A stretch of 64,000 nt of DNA from a virus, in the IMG/VR virus record IMGVR_UViG_3300042368_001013, positions 1 to 64,000 of that record, one strand, 5' to 3'. The notes under the pieces were generated by a model. The model had not been told where the DNA came from. It saw only the letters and a list, made by a program, of their open reading frames with translations, and did no database searches. Both the position numbers and the translations under genes were made by a program. This document shows positions 36,727 to 44,908 of the stretch, in pieces. Position 1 is the first letter of the stretch; the number at the start of each line of letters is the position of its first letter.

Positions 36727-37760
36727 ATTTCGTGATTCTCAAAAATGTTGTTTATAGTACGATTGACCTTAACCATTGTACCACGCGAATACAGTTCAGG
36801 CAAATTAAAAGCACCCACATACGAACAAGCAGAACGCAATCCACCAAGAATTTCTTTAACGGTATGATGTACAGATCCACGATAAGGTACTTCCACAGTG
36901 CGGCCCTCGGAAGCACGGTAATCCTTAAGCCCTCCGTTGTATTTTTCATTTGCAGTTTTGCTGGACATACCATAATGAAGCATCGTGAGTGATGCGTTAT
37001 TATTGGAGTGACGAATTTCTCCACCACACTCGTCATGGCCTGCAAATGCACCTCCAGCCATAACAAATGCAGCTCCAGCCACAAAAGACTTAGCAAAATC
37101 ACCGGGATGTACAATTCCTCCATCAGATACGATCCCAATACCTAACGCTGCTGCGGTTTCCACACACTCTATGACCGCCGAGAGTTGGGGATACCCCACT
37201 CCGGCTACTCGGCGCGTCAGGCACATCGACCCCGATCCTATTCCCACTTTTACGAGGTCGGCTCCAGCATCTGACAATACCACGACCCCCTCTGGGGTTA
37301 CTACATTCCCTGCAATCAATATTGACTTCGGCCATTTCTGTCTCACTTTCTTTATAAAGTTATGAAATTCTGTCATGTAACCATTTGCAACATCAACACA
37401 AACAAAAGTTGGATCATTGATCGTTGCAGTATCAACAAACAACTTACTCTCGGCATCCAGACCAAGAGTCAACGAAACATATTTTTCTTTATCGGGATAA
37501 CTGGTGGCAAAGGTAACATAATATTCACCACCCTTTTTCAAACAAGTAATCATCTTGTACTCTGACAATACAAGAGCCATCTGGTGGGTTCCAACAGTAG
37601 ACATATTTGCTGCCATAATAGGCACACCAGTCCACGTAGATCCACAATTAAAGGTAGTACCGACTTCAAGATTTACATCTTTACGAGACTTAACACTTGA
37701 AAGCCTTGGTACAATGAGTGCGTCTGAATAATCTAGTTTTGATTCGTAGTTTAAAATCAT
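36723..37760 (-). CDS. guaC: GMP reductase (IMPDH/GuaC family)
   Basis: A 345-residue TIM-barrel protein. Visible family motifs: PIMAANMSTVGTHQMA, VDVANGY, IAGNVVTPEGVVVLSDAGAD, KVGIGSGSMCLTRRVAGVGY with the catalytic Cys, and GIVSDGGIVHPGDFAKSFVA plus GGAFAGHDE. It has no CBS insert and fits GuaC (NADPH-dependent GMP to IMP) better than IMP dehydrogenase. It would turn guanine nucleotides from degraded host DNA towards adenine, useful for an AT-rich genome. Start 37760 is chosen by homology (MILNYESKLDYSDALIVP). Confidence 0.85.
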   Translation of the reverse strand: MILNYESKLDYSDALIVPRLSSVKSRKDVNLEVGTTFNCGSTWTGVPIMAANMSTVGTHQMALVLSEYKMITCLKKGGEYYVTFATSYPDKEKYVSLTLGLDAESKLFVDTATINDPTFVCVDVANGYMTEFHNFIKKVRQKWPKSILIAGNVVTPEGVVVLSDAGADLVKVGIGSGSMCLTRRVAGVGYPQLSAVIECVETAAALGIGIVSDGGIVHPGDFAKSFVAGAAFVMAGGAFAGHDECGGEIRHSNNNASLTMLHYGMSSKTANEKYNGGLKDYRASEGRTVEVPYRGSVHHTVKEILGGLRSACSYVGAFNLPELYSRGTMVKVNRTINNIFENHEI

Positions 37761-37799
37761 GACCCACAATAATGACACATATTGGGAACAGGTCAATAA

Positions 37800-37973
37800 T
37801 TATTTTGATTCTTCTATTCTTTGTATTGCATCACGAAGACTTAACATTTTGTTTGCTAATTCTTTTGATGTAATCTTATCCCGAAGATACTCTTCATATT
37901 TTGAAAGAATAATCTTCGCTTCTCGGAAAAGTATTGCATGTAAATGATCAGAATTTTTGGAATCATTGGACAT
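37800..37973 (-). CDS. Small helical protein (57 residues), late
   Basis: MSNDSKNSDHLHAILFREAK then a coiled-coil-like IILSKYEEYLRDKITSKELA and a basic end. AATAAATA lies 6 nt before ATG, supporting expression. It is followed 40 nt later by the GMP reductase start. No family is recognised. Confidence 0.55.
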   Translation of the reverse strand: MSNDSKNSDHLHAILFREAKIILSKYEEYLRDKITSKELANKMLSLRDAIQRIEESK

Positions 37974-37979
37974 CAATAA

Positions 37980-37987
37980 TATTTATT
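37980..37987 (-). promoter_or_regulatory. T4-type late promoter, near-leaderless
   Basis: AATAAATA, 6 nt, ATG at 37973. Confidence 0.55.
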
Positions 37988-38672
37988 GAATTCCACTCGT
38001 GTCATCTCTGACAAATCTTATTAGATTTTTCATATAAAAAGAAGACCATCCTCTTTTAATTAAATTCCAAACCAAAACTCTGTCTCCCTCTAGCCCTGCA
38101 AATGAATTTAATCTAGTTTGAAATTCATTACCCGGTACACTATTTTGAGACAATGAACAAACTAATCTATCAACATTTCCGTCTACTTGAAAATATTCAA
38201 TTGTACAAACTCCACCTAACAATTCTAAAAGTGTTTCTTGCTGTGATATAAAACGAGATTTATAAAAAGTATCATTTGTAATTATTTCAACTTCAGCTTG
38301 ATAATCTGATGCTGGGTCATAAATTTTATTTTGAAATGTAAAATTATTCATTTCCAAATAATTTTCTGCAGATCCATATATTCCTTTTATATATTTGTTA
38401 AACTCTAAATCATTTTTACTAATATTTTTATATTTTTCAATTCTATATTGTGAGGAAAGATAATCTTCTTCTTTTTTTCCTTCACGTTTGCTTATATCGG
38501 ATAGATTGGAATCTAAAAAAGAACTTTCTAGATCATCTAACACTTCTATAGATAAACTTTTATTTATAGGTTGATTTATTCTAACATCAATCGGTGGATA
38601 TTTTTCATTAATATCTAATGATGGTAATAAACCATCTAAATCATCACCGGGAGTTTTTGAAAACTGACTCAT
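37983..38672 (-). CDS. Hypothetical protein with C-terminal beta-barrel domain
   Basis: A 229-residue protein with a disordered acidic N-terminal half (GDDLDGLLPSLDINEKYPPI). The C-terminal 90 residues (ELLGGVCTIEYFQVDGNVDR, VLVWNLIKRGWSSFYMKNLI) match a small barrel family of T4-like phages (KxxGxxR...VWDLxxxxWRSFxxxxI). Function unknown. Last gene of the four-gene set from 39473. Confidence 0.65.
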   Translation of the reverse strand: MSQFSKTPGDDLDGLLPSLDINEKYPPIDVRINQPINKSLSIEVLDDLESSFLDSNLSDISKREGKKEEDYLSSQYRIEKYKNISKNDLEFNKYIKGIYGSAENYLEMNNFTFQNKIYDPASDYQAEVEIITNDTFYKSRFISQQETLLELLGGVCTIEYFQVDGNVDRLVCSLSQNSVPGNEFQTRLNSFAGLEGDRVLVWNLIKRGWSSFYMKNLIRFVRDDTSGIQ

Positions 38673-38914
38673 TAAATTTTAATTATTATTTGTTTTTCTT
38701 TTATTAAAACATTTTTATAATTTAAATCTTTAACTAATTTAAAAAAATAATCTTTTGGGAATTCTTTTTCTACCATCACAAATATATCTTGAAATGGTTG
38801 TTTTTTAATTTTATCAATATCTTCTAAAACTTTTTTAATGTCAGTATCTACTGTTTTAGCATCAAAAGATAAAAAAATTTCTGTTTCTTTTAAGTTTTCT
38901 TTTTTTGTCACCAT
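38672..38914 (-). CDS. Small hypothetical protein
   Basis: An 80-residue alpha/beta protein (KETEIFLSFDAKTVDTDIKK, FKLVKDLNYKNVLIKEKQII). The start overlaps the preceding gene by 7 nt. No family is recognised. Confidence 0.55.
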   Translation of the reverse strand: MVTKKENLKETEIFLSFDAKTVDTDIKKVLEDIDKIKKQPFQDIFVMVEKEFPKDYFFKLVKDLNYKNVLIKEKQIIIKI

Positions 38915-39099
38915 GTCTTTGGAGTTGGTCTAAAATCACCTAACAAAGATTGCCTATTATCGCCACCAATTTTTTGAGGTGGTACTATATTTGGTTGAAA
39001 GTGCCTATTGCTCTCACTTAGAGGAGATGGGGCATTTTTATATTTTTTATGTAAATCTTTTATTACATCTTCCAATGATTTTTGTTGATTGTGTTTCAT
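38908..39099 (-). CDS. Small basic hypothetical protein
   Basis: A 63-residue protein, MKHNQQKSLEDVIKDLHKKY then a Pro-rich basic tail. It overlaps the genes on both sides by a few nt (39096-39099, ATGA). No family is recognised. Confidence 0.5.
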   Translation of the reverse strand: MKHNQQKSLEDVIKDLHKKYKNAPSPLSESNRHFQPNIVPPQKIGGDNRQSLLGDFRPTPKTW

Positions 39100-39473
39100 C
39101 TTCCACTATATCCTTTAAAGATAGATTCTCTTGCATCGCTTTGTAATTTTCTTGAAAGTAATCCAACTACATCCCCTTGTAAATGAGAGGGAATATCTTT
39201 CTTAATAATCTTTCCTAGTTCCATTGCAAATTCTTTTGAATCTGGAGAAAATTTAATTTTAGATACTGCATTTATAATATTTTCAAGAGCAGTTACAATT
39301 TCACTTTTAATAGGGATTGATTGATCAGATAATGTTTGACCTATAATATTTTTTACTGATGATTTTGAACTTATGGCCTTAACATCCGTATCTTCAAATC
39401 CGTGACCAAAATTACCTTCAGTGAGCATAATAGATTGTATTACGTTTTTAAATTGTTTATTGTTTAATCTCAT
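39096..39473 (-). CDS. Hypothetical late protein
   Basis: A 125-residue protein, MRLNNKQFKNVIQSIMLTEG, helical, with an LTE/G motif near residue 18 that fits a gp21 cleavage site. It has a late promoter 5 nt upstream. First gene of a minus-strand set of four overlapping genes. Function unknown. Confidence 0.6.
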   Translation of the reverse strand: MRLNNKQFKNVIQSIMLTEGNFGHGFEDTDVKAISSKSSVKNIIGQTLSDQSIPIKSEIVTALENIINAVSKIKFSPDSKEFAMELGKIIKKDIPSHLQGDVVGLLSRKLQSDARESIFKGYSGR

Positions 39474-39478
39474 AAAAA

Positions 39479-39486
39479 TATTTATG
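39479..39486 (-). promoter_or_regulatory. T4-type late promoter, leaderless, back-to-back pair
   Basis: CATAAATA, 5 nt, ATG at 39473. It shares base 39486 with the plus-strand late promoter. Confidence 0.65.
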
Positions 39487-39493
39487 ATAAATA
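39486..39493 (+). promoter_or_regulatory. T4-type late promoter, back-to-back pair
   Basis: GATAAATA, 8 nt, ATG at 39502. Confidence 0.55.
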
Positions 39494-39501
39494 GTTATAT
39501 C

Positions 39502-39864
39502 ATGTCCTGCATTAAAGTAATATTAAATTTTCAAAACGAATTAAGACTCCATCACTGGGGAACTCAATCATATTCAACTCACAAAGCTCTAGGTAATGCA
39601 TATGAGGCTATTGATGGCCTTTTAGATACCTTTACCGAGACATATATGGGCGTGTATGGTAGAGACGAAATCTACCAAATCAAAGAAATGAAATTTAATG
39701 GCCCAAATGAAATCAATGTAAATAGCATATTAGATTCATTTGAAGATTTTTTAATGAATGATATAAACAAAGAGATTAATTCCGATCAAACTGCTTTGTT
39801 AAACATAAGAGATGAAATTTTAGGAACTGTACAAAAAACAAAATATCTATTGACTCTTAAATGA
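39502..39864 (+). CDS. Conserved phage protein, DUF5856-like (ferritin-like helical)
   Basis: A 120-residue helical protein with the motif NELRLHHWGTQSYSTHKALG followed by YEAIDGLLDTFTETYMG, as in a family (probably DUF5856) found in T4-like marine phages. The His-rich first helix suggests a Dps/ferritin-like four-helix fold. Function unknown. Start 39502 is used because the ATG at 39484 lies inside the late promoter. Confidence 0.7.
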   Translation: MSCIKVILNFQNELRLHHWGTQSYSTHKALGNAYEAIDGLLDTFTETYMGVYGRDEIYQIKEMKFNGPNEINVNSILDSFEDFLMNDINKEINSDQTALLNIRDEILGTVQKTKYLLTLK

Positions 39865-40070
39865 GAAATAAGAAAAAAATATTAAATACAAAACGAAAAC
39901 AAAATGAGAATCATAGTTACTATTTTGTAGCACATGTTGATTCATCTGGAGAAGTAACTCCATTATTGCTAACAGACAAAGAATTTTTAACAGCAAAAAA
40001 AAGAGCAAATAGAAATAAAGAAGACGTTCCCTTAGATTTTATTGTGTTTTCTCAGTTTCATAAAAATTAA
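39861..40070 (+). CDS. Small basic hypothetical protein
   Basis: A 69-residue protein, Lys/Arg/Asn-rich start (MRNKKKILNTKRKQNENHSY), then HVDSSGEVTPLLLTDKEFLT and a basic helix. It starts by ATGA overlap with the preceding gene. No family is recognised. Confidence 0.55.
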   Translation: MRNKKKILNTKRKQNENHSYYFVAHVDSSGEVTPLLLTDKEFLTAKKRANRNKEDVPLDFIVFSQFHKN

Positions 40071-40080
40071 AGGAGTAGTT

Positions 40081-40446
40081 ATGAAAATTTCAGAGCTTGT
40101 TTATGAAATACGAAATTTAGCCCGTAAAGAAGAAGATCCTGTCAAAAAGGATCTTTTTTATCAATGTTCCAAATCAATGGAAATTCTTGGAAATATAGCC
40201 AAGATTGCCGATCTTGCGGTTGCAGAACATAACGCCACAGAAGTACCAGCAGTAAATGAAGAGGATATCATCAAATGGAATATTGATGATGTAACTTTAA
40301 AAATGCTTGAAGAGTATGTGGATTCTTTAGTCCAGTATGGATTTATGGACAAAGATGATAGATGGCCTTATGGCGATCAACCATTTACAAAATTTGTATC
40401 AAAATATCTAAAATCTCAGATCGTAAACGATTCCAACATAGAATAA
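40081..40446 (+). CDS. Hypothetical helical protein
   Basis: A 121-residue protein, MKISELVYEIRNLARKEEDP, mostly helical and acidic. The start at 40081 is fixed by AAAGGAG 6 nt upstream. Its last 31 nt overlap the convergent metalloprotease-like gene. No family is recognised. Confidence 0.6.
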   Translation: MKISELVYEIRNLARKEEDPVKKDLFYQCSKSMEILGNIAKIADLAVAEHNATEVPAVNEEDIIKWNIDDVTLKMLEEYVDSLVQYGFMDKDDRWPYGDQPFTKFVSKYLKSQIVNDSNIE

Positions 40447-41015
40447 ACTTTTGCTGGAATTGTTTTATGGCTAAGAACAGCCATATTTGATGGCATAATT
40501 TTTAAAACATACTTGCTATAGTATGGATTTCTTTTAAAAGAATCAAATTTACGAGTTCTTTCCATCAAAAAATGGCTATAGATGTATACGTGGGCACGTT
40601 TTGCGTACATTTTGCTATTAATAGCCAAATTAAAGTTCTTAATTATCTTAATTGCTCGTTTTTCACAGTCTCTTTCCATTGCTCGTACTATAAAAAATGC
40701 ACGTTTTATCTTTTTAAGGGGATAATTTTTGCCTTTTAACCAAGCATCAACTATAAAAGATGCTTCGTATGATTTTTTATAAATTTTAGAACTGTTTATA
40801 TATTGTAAAAAATGGCAATATTCGTGTACTAGAACATGCATGAATTCATTTGACTTGCCAGCCACGGCTATAGCCTTGCCAGACTCATCAAAATAGCCTG
40901 AACAACGGAAACCATCAACATTTACATGTTTTCCACGACCAATAATAAGTTTCATACCGTATTGTGCGAGATGTTGCCTCACAAATTTTACGAACTGACG
41001 ATTGCTCTGTCCCAT
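40416..41015 (-). CDS. HExxH zinc-metalloprotease-like protein
   Basis: A 199-residue basic protein. HVLVHEYCHFLQYI (about residues 82-95) is a zincin helix with HExxH, and EASFIVDAW about 20 residues later can provide the third ligand region. No signal peptide is visible. Similar proteins occur in T4-like phages without known substrates. Convergent with the preceding gene. Confidence 0.65.
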   Translation of the reverse strand: MGQSNRQFVKFVRQHLAQYGMKLIIGRGKHVNVDGFRCSGYFDESGKAIAVAGKSNEFMHVLVHEYCHFLQYINSSKIYKKSYEASFIVDAWLKGKNYPLKKIKRAFFIVRAMERDCEKRAIKIIKNFNLAINSKMYAKRAHVYIYSHFLMERTRKFDSFKRNPYYSKYVLKIMPSNMAVLSHKTIPAKVYSMLESFTI

Positions 41016-41051
41016 AGGGCCTCCTTCAGTCAGAATTATTTAGGGAATTAC

Positions 41052-41079
41052 TTGACAGTGAAATTGTATGTAGTATAGT
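41052..41079 (+). promoter_or_regulatory. Sigma-70 promoter with SD leader
   Basis: TTGACA, 16 bp, TATAGT; the leader of about 20 nt carries AAGAAAGGAAA before the ATG at 41107. Confidence 0.75.
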
Positions 41080-41106
41080 ATGGCAACTTCTTAAGAAAGG
41101 AAATTT

Positions 41107-41343
41107 ATGGAAATTACTAATGTTGACCGTCCGACCAAGATTCAAAGAGTTTTTGATTACATGCGTAAGGGTACTCCCCTAACCGCAGGCGAGGCTCGCA
41201 AACGTTTCCGTGTTGGAAACATGCGTGCAACTATGCACGATCTTCGTGAGGCATTTGATCGTTTTGAAATGAACTACACTGTGGTCCGTGAGCTTCGTAA
41301 TGGTCGTTCTTATTACCGCGTATCTCGTAATCGAGTACGCTAA
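41107..41343 (+). CDS. Small winged-helix-like DNA-binding protein
   Basis: A 78-residue basic protein. TPLTAGEARKRFRVGNMRAT reads as a helix-turn-helix and YTVVRELRNGRSYYRVS as the wing, so a winged-helix regulator is likely. It has its own strong promoter with SD leader and its own terminator, unlike most genes here, consistent with high early expression. Confidence 0.7.
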   Translation: MEITNVDRPTKIQRVFDYMRKGTPLTAGEARKRFRVGNMRATMHDLREAFDRFEMNYTVVRELRNGRSYYRVSRNRVR

Positions 41344-41364
41344 GTTAATAAGAAGGTCTGTGTG

Positions 41365-41394
41365 AAAAACCCCGCCGTTTTGGCGGGGTTTTTT
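41365..41394 (+). terminator. Rho-independent terminator
   Basis: AACCCCGCC pairs with GGCGGGGTT, followed by TTTT; an A tract precedes it. Confidence 0.9.
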
Positions 41395-42697
41395 AATTTA
41401 CGTTTATTTGTAGATTTATTGTAGTTGGACCTACAAATTCAATATAAATTTTTCTTGAACTTGTCTGAGTTTTAGTATAAATTAACCCAGATTGGTCAAA
41501 TCCAGGGACTCCCATTAAATAAATTCCCGAAGTTAATGGTACTGTCTTAGCAGAATCAACATAATAATTTACATTGAATCCTTTTAATGAGGGGTGACTG
41601 AAGTCTAATTTGAATCCCGTAGTGATATTAAAATTCAATTCACTTGTTACTTGAAGAGTATCTGCACCTTCTGCATTTGTTTTTAACGCATAGACATATG
41701 ATGGTGTATATGTTCCTTCAAAATCATAACTTCCAGCCAAAATTTCTTCAATAAAGACAAAAACTGATCCATCATATGGTAGAGCTTTATCTGATGTTGC
41801 TGCATTGAATCCATTGTCAGTTAATCTTGAACAATATAAACAAGGTATCCATTGAGCGCTATAAGTACGACTTTCATATTGTGCTCTTAAAAATGCTTGT
41901 AACTGATTTTGATTTTCAAAACATTCAATTTGATTACCATCTGCATCAAAAACAACATAGCACCCAAGTTGTTTTCTTGTTTTGGATAAAATTTCTGGAT
42001 TTGCATTTCCACGTAAAAAATGTGTAAAAGTAATGCCGGATGTGGAAAGATTTTGATTTGTTAATGCTATGTCAGTATATACTAATTCTCTATTATCTTT
42101 TAATTTTACAACAGAATTGATTTTAATTTTTCCAGCATTTGTTGTTGAACCAGATATCTCAATATATTCTTCTTTTCCAAATTGAGAGCCAACAATACCA
42201 AAATTTACAAAAGACTTACTTTGGTTTATAGTTAAATTATTTTCAATATAATTCTGAGCAGTAGCTCCACCACTATAACCACTAGTATATTGTGGGTAGT
42301 CAATAAAATTACTAGAATTGTAAAATTTATAATTTGCTAAACTTGTAAACCCAGATTGTATTCCACCAATTATAATTTTATCATTACCAGTTAAACTTTC
42401 TAAAGAAAAAACTCCACTTACATCCACAGAATAATCATAATTGGGATCATAATAATTTGCATTATTGAGTGCAAATGTAGTTCCAACTGGCGTATTTTTA
42501 AAAACTTTTTGTAAATAAGTAAGATCGGAAATATTATAAGATGCTGTATAGTCTATAAAACAACTGGTTCCTATAACAGAAACATTTGGTTTAGAATTTA
42601 CATATCCTTGTAAAAATACTGGATCAAAAGTTGAACCATAAATTTTTACGCCATAATTGATTAAATTCTTACAAGCATTAAGAGCATATAATGACAT
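41393..42697 (-). CDS. Hypothetical structural protein
   Basis: A 434-residue protein, beta-rich and Tyr/Asn/Ser-rich (YYDPNYDYSVDVSGVFSLES, YNSSNFIDYPQYTSGYSGGA). The composition resembles tail-fibre and virion surface proteins. It follows the structural protein at 42699 with a TAAT-ATG junction, forming a two-gene operon. No family is recognised. Confidence 0.6.
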   Translation of the reverse strand: MSLYALNACKNLINYGVKIYGSTFDPVFLQGYVNSKPNVSVIGTSCFIDYTASYNISDLTYLQKVFKNTPVGTTFALNNANYYDPNYDYSVDVSGVFSLESLTGNDKIIIGGIQSGFTSLANYKFYNSSNFIDYPQYTSGYSGGATAQNYIENNLTINQSKSFVNFGIVGSQFGKEEYIEISGSTTNAGKIKINSVVKLKDNRELVYTDIALTNQNLSTSGITFTHFLRGNANPEILSKTRKQLGCYVVFDADGNQIECFENQNQLQAFLRAQYESRTYSAQWIPCLYCSRLTDNGFNAATSDKALPYDGSVFVFIEEILAGSYDFEGTYTPSYVYALKTNAEGADTLQVTSELNFNITTGFKLDFSHPSLKGFNVNYYVDSAKTVPLTSGIYLMGVPGFDQSGLIYTKTQTSSRKIYIEFVGPTTINLQINVN

Positions 42698-42698
42698 A

Positions 42699-43646
42699 TT
42701 ACGAAGCCATGTAGGTTATAATTTGTGTTCCTGTATTTGATACTGCATACAACTTATTTGTATTTTGTATATCAAGGAAAACATTTTCTCCTGGATCTAG
42801 GGCATATCCATATGAGGAACCAACTAGTCCAGATGTGTTACCAACATAGATAAAATCAGTATTTGTAGAAAGTGCTTTTATGTTTATACCAGTCAAACAT
42901 GTAAAGCCACCTGAATCCATTTGTTGTACTGCAGCAGATGTTGGGGACACTCTACCAGTTTTGAATGTTGTTGGTCTACCTACTCCAAGAGCGGTAAAAT
43001 CTGTACGCAATCCTACTATTTGTCCATAAATTGCGGTTATACCATTTGTTATATCATTATTGGCAATACCTACAGTGTTACCAACAGTTACTGCTACGGC
43101 AGTTGCACCAGAAATTCCGGCAACCAAAACAGTCGAAGGAATTGTGGCTGTAAATGTTGCTCCAGTTATGGCAACCTTCAGAGCATCACCACTGGTTCCA
43201 ATTGACCAGCCAGTTGCACCGACCAATTTAACAAAGATTGAAGTTGCGCCAGATGGGCCATAAGTAGAAATTGAATCAACGGTTGTATATAATCTACCAC
43301 CAGTAATTTCAATTTGACTTCCTGTAAAAGTTTTTACGTATACAGGTGATCCAGTAGAACCTGTTGCAATAATAGTTCCGCTTATGGGAAGAGGATAACC
43401 ACCACCAGTACCCTGTACGGTAACAAGCCCGTTGAATCCTGTAATAGAAGCGGTGAGACCACCTGCAACTGTTACTGGGAATGGATTTGCAGAGGAAGTT
43501 GTAGTTGCTACCCCCGTAATACCATGTGCCAATTTAAAGATTTGGAAGTGGGCAGTTGTTCCAGAATATTGAGCTACATCTGTAGCTACAGCAGCAGTTA
43601 ATCCAGCTGTTTCAATAATAATGTTTGGGTCTGTATCTGAGGCCAT
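42699..43646 (-). CDS. Virion structural protein, repeat-rich
   Basis: A 315-residue protein, low in charge and rich in Gly, Thr, Ala and Val (GLTASITGFNGLVTVQGTGG, GATWSIG-type repeats). The C-terminal LDPGENVFLDIQNTNKLYAV is a pattern I know from T4-like marine phage virion proteins. AGGAT precedes ATG. Probably a decoration or fibre protein. Confidence 0.65.
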   Translation of the reverse strand: MASDTDPNIIIETAGLTAAVATDVAQYSGTTAHFQIFKLAHGITGVATTTSSANPFPVTVAGGLTASITGFNGLVTVQGTGGGYPLPISGTIIATGSTGSPVYVKTFTGSQIEITGGRLYTTVDSISTYGPSGATSIFVKLVGATGWSIGTSGDALKVAITGATFTATIPSTVLVAGISGATAVAVTVGNTVGIANNDITNGITAIYGQIVGLRTDFTALGVGRPTTFKTGRVSPTSAAVQQMDSGGFTCLTGINIKALSTNTDFIYVGNTSGLVGSSYGYALDPGENVFLDIQNTNKLYAVSNTGTQIITYMAS

Positions 43647-43734
43647 TTGATATCCTATAAATAGTTCTAGAATATTTAGAAGAGTAAAATGATTGCTTTT
43701 ATTTGATTATAGTATATTATAGTGTGGAGAAAAT

Positions 43735-43968
43735 ATGTATATAGACGATTCAGCTAAAGAAAAATTTTCTGTTAAAGTTTTACAGAGAGTATCTAAAACA
43801 AAGTTATCTTTTATGGAATGTGTTTTGGAACTCAGTGGAGAAATGGGATTAGATCCATCTGCCGCAGGAAAACTTTTAACTAAACCTCTTATTGAAAAAA
43901 TTGAACAAGAGGGTAGAAAGTTAAATATCCTAAAAAGTAAAAAAAGTCCAAGATTGCCAGTTGACTGA
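43735..43968 (+). CDS. 33: Late transcription co-activator, gp33-like
   Basis: A 77-residue protein, MYIDDSAKEKFSVKVLQRVS, with FMECVLELSGEMGLDPSAAG followed by LLTKPLIEKIEQEGRKLNIL. This matches short gp33 homologues of T4-like phages, which bridge RNA polymerase, the sliding clamp and the late sigma gp55. It lies just before gp32; in T4 gene 33 is also near gene 32. GGAGAAAAT precedes ATG. It supports use of the NATAAATA late promoters in this window. Confidence 0.7.
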   Translation: MYIDDSAKEKFSVKVLQRVSKTKLSFMECVLELSGEMGLDPSAAGKLLTKPLIEKIEQEGRKLNILKSKKSPRLPVD

Positions 43969-43988
43969 CTCAATTGGAACGTTATAAT
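43961..43988 (+). promoter_or_regulatory. Sigma-70 promoter of the gp32 gene
   Basis: TTGACT (43961-43966, at the end of gene 33), 16 bp, TATAAT (43983-43988). Confidence 0.75.
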
Positions 43989-43994
43989 TAAAAT

Positions 43995-44027
43995 AGAAAG
44001 GCCGAGGTAGATCCTCGGGTAATTAAT
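43995..44027 (+). promoter_or_regulatory. gp32 leader hairpin (possible translational operator)
   Basis: An AAAGG site (43997-44001) is followed by a perfect 6-bp hairpin CCGAGG-TAGAT-CCTCGG (44002-44018), then TAATTAAT and ATG at 44028. The hairpin sits between SD and start. T4 gp32 represses its own translation through a leader structure; a similar role here is inference. Confidence 0.5.
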
Positions 44028-44882
44028 ATGGCAAGTTTTTCAGATTTTAAGAAAAAGAGTAAGAATTCTGTATCCGCACTTAGTGAACGTCTTGATAAGT
44101 TGACTTCAAAGGAAAGTTACAAAGATGACAGGCTTTGGAAGCCAGGAATTGATAAGGCAGGCAATGGTTATGCCGTTATTAGATTCCTACCAGAGGTAGC
44201 TGGCGAAGATAGTCCATTTGTTTCGGTCTATAGCCACACCTTTAAGGGTAAGGGGGGTTGGTTGTTTGAAAATTGTCCAACTACCACTGGCGACAAGTGT
44301 CCTGTTTGTGCAGCAAATACCGAACTATGGAATAGTGGCATCGAAGACGACAAGAACATTGCTCGTCAGCGTAAGCGCAAGCTAACCTACTTTTCCAATA
44401 TTTTGGTAATTGAAGATCCTGCTAATCCAGAAAATAAGGGAAATGTTTTTCTTTATCAGTACGGAACAAAGATCTTTCAAAAGATTCAAAGCTTAGCACA
44501 TCCAGAATTTCAAGATGAAGTTGCCGTTGATCCATTCAACTTCTGGACTGGAGCAGATTTTAAGATTAAAATTCGTAATGTCGGTGGTTATGTAAACTAT
44601 GACCGTAGCGAATTTTCTTCCCCGGCTCCACTCTTTGCTGGAGATGATAAGAAGTTGGAAGAACTTTGGAAGAAGCAATATCCTCTGAAGCCATTTGTTG
44701 ATAAGAGCCAATTTAAGAGCTTCGATGAACTTAATGAAAGGTTCAAGAAGGCTGTTGGTGATGATATCCGTGCTCAGTTTATTGAAACTAAGAGCATTGA
44801 AGATGATATTGAAGAACCCACTATTACAGAAGCAGAGGAAAAAAATCCTCTGCAATACTTCTCCGAAATGGAGAATGATTGA
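44028..44882 (+). CDS. 32: Single-stranded DNA-binding protein gp32
   Basis: A 284-residue protein. The basic N-terminal B region (SDFKKKSKNSVSALSERLDK), core with KPGIDKAGNGYAVIRFLP, zinc site HTF...CPTTTGDKCPVC, LTYFSNILVIEDPANPENKG, and the acidic C-terminal tail ending in EEKNPLQYFSEMEND all match T4 gp32. It coats ssDNA and organises replication, repair and recombination. It has its own promoter and terminator. Confidence 0.95.
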   Translation: MASFSDFKKKSKNSVSALSERLDKLTSKESYKDDRLWKPGIDKAGNGYAVIRFLPEVAGEDSPFVSVYSHTFKGKGGWLFENCPTTTGDKCPVCAANTELWNSGIEDDKNIARQRKRKLTYFSNILVIEDPANPENKGNVFLYQYGTKIFQKIQSLAHPEFQDEVAVDPFNFWTGADFKIKIRNVGGYVNYDRSEFSSPAPLFAGDDKKLEELWKKQYPLKPFVDKSQFKSFDELNERFKKAVGDDIRAQFIETKSIEDDIEEPTITEAEEKNPLQYFSEMEND

Positions 44883-44908
44883 AAAAAGCCCCGCAAGGGG
44901 CTTTTTTT
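44882..44908 (+). terminator. Rho-independent terminator of gp32
   Basis: AGCCCC-GCAA-GGGGCT with flanking A and T runs, so it can act for both converging operons. Confidence 0.9.
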
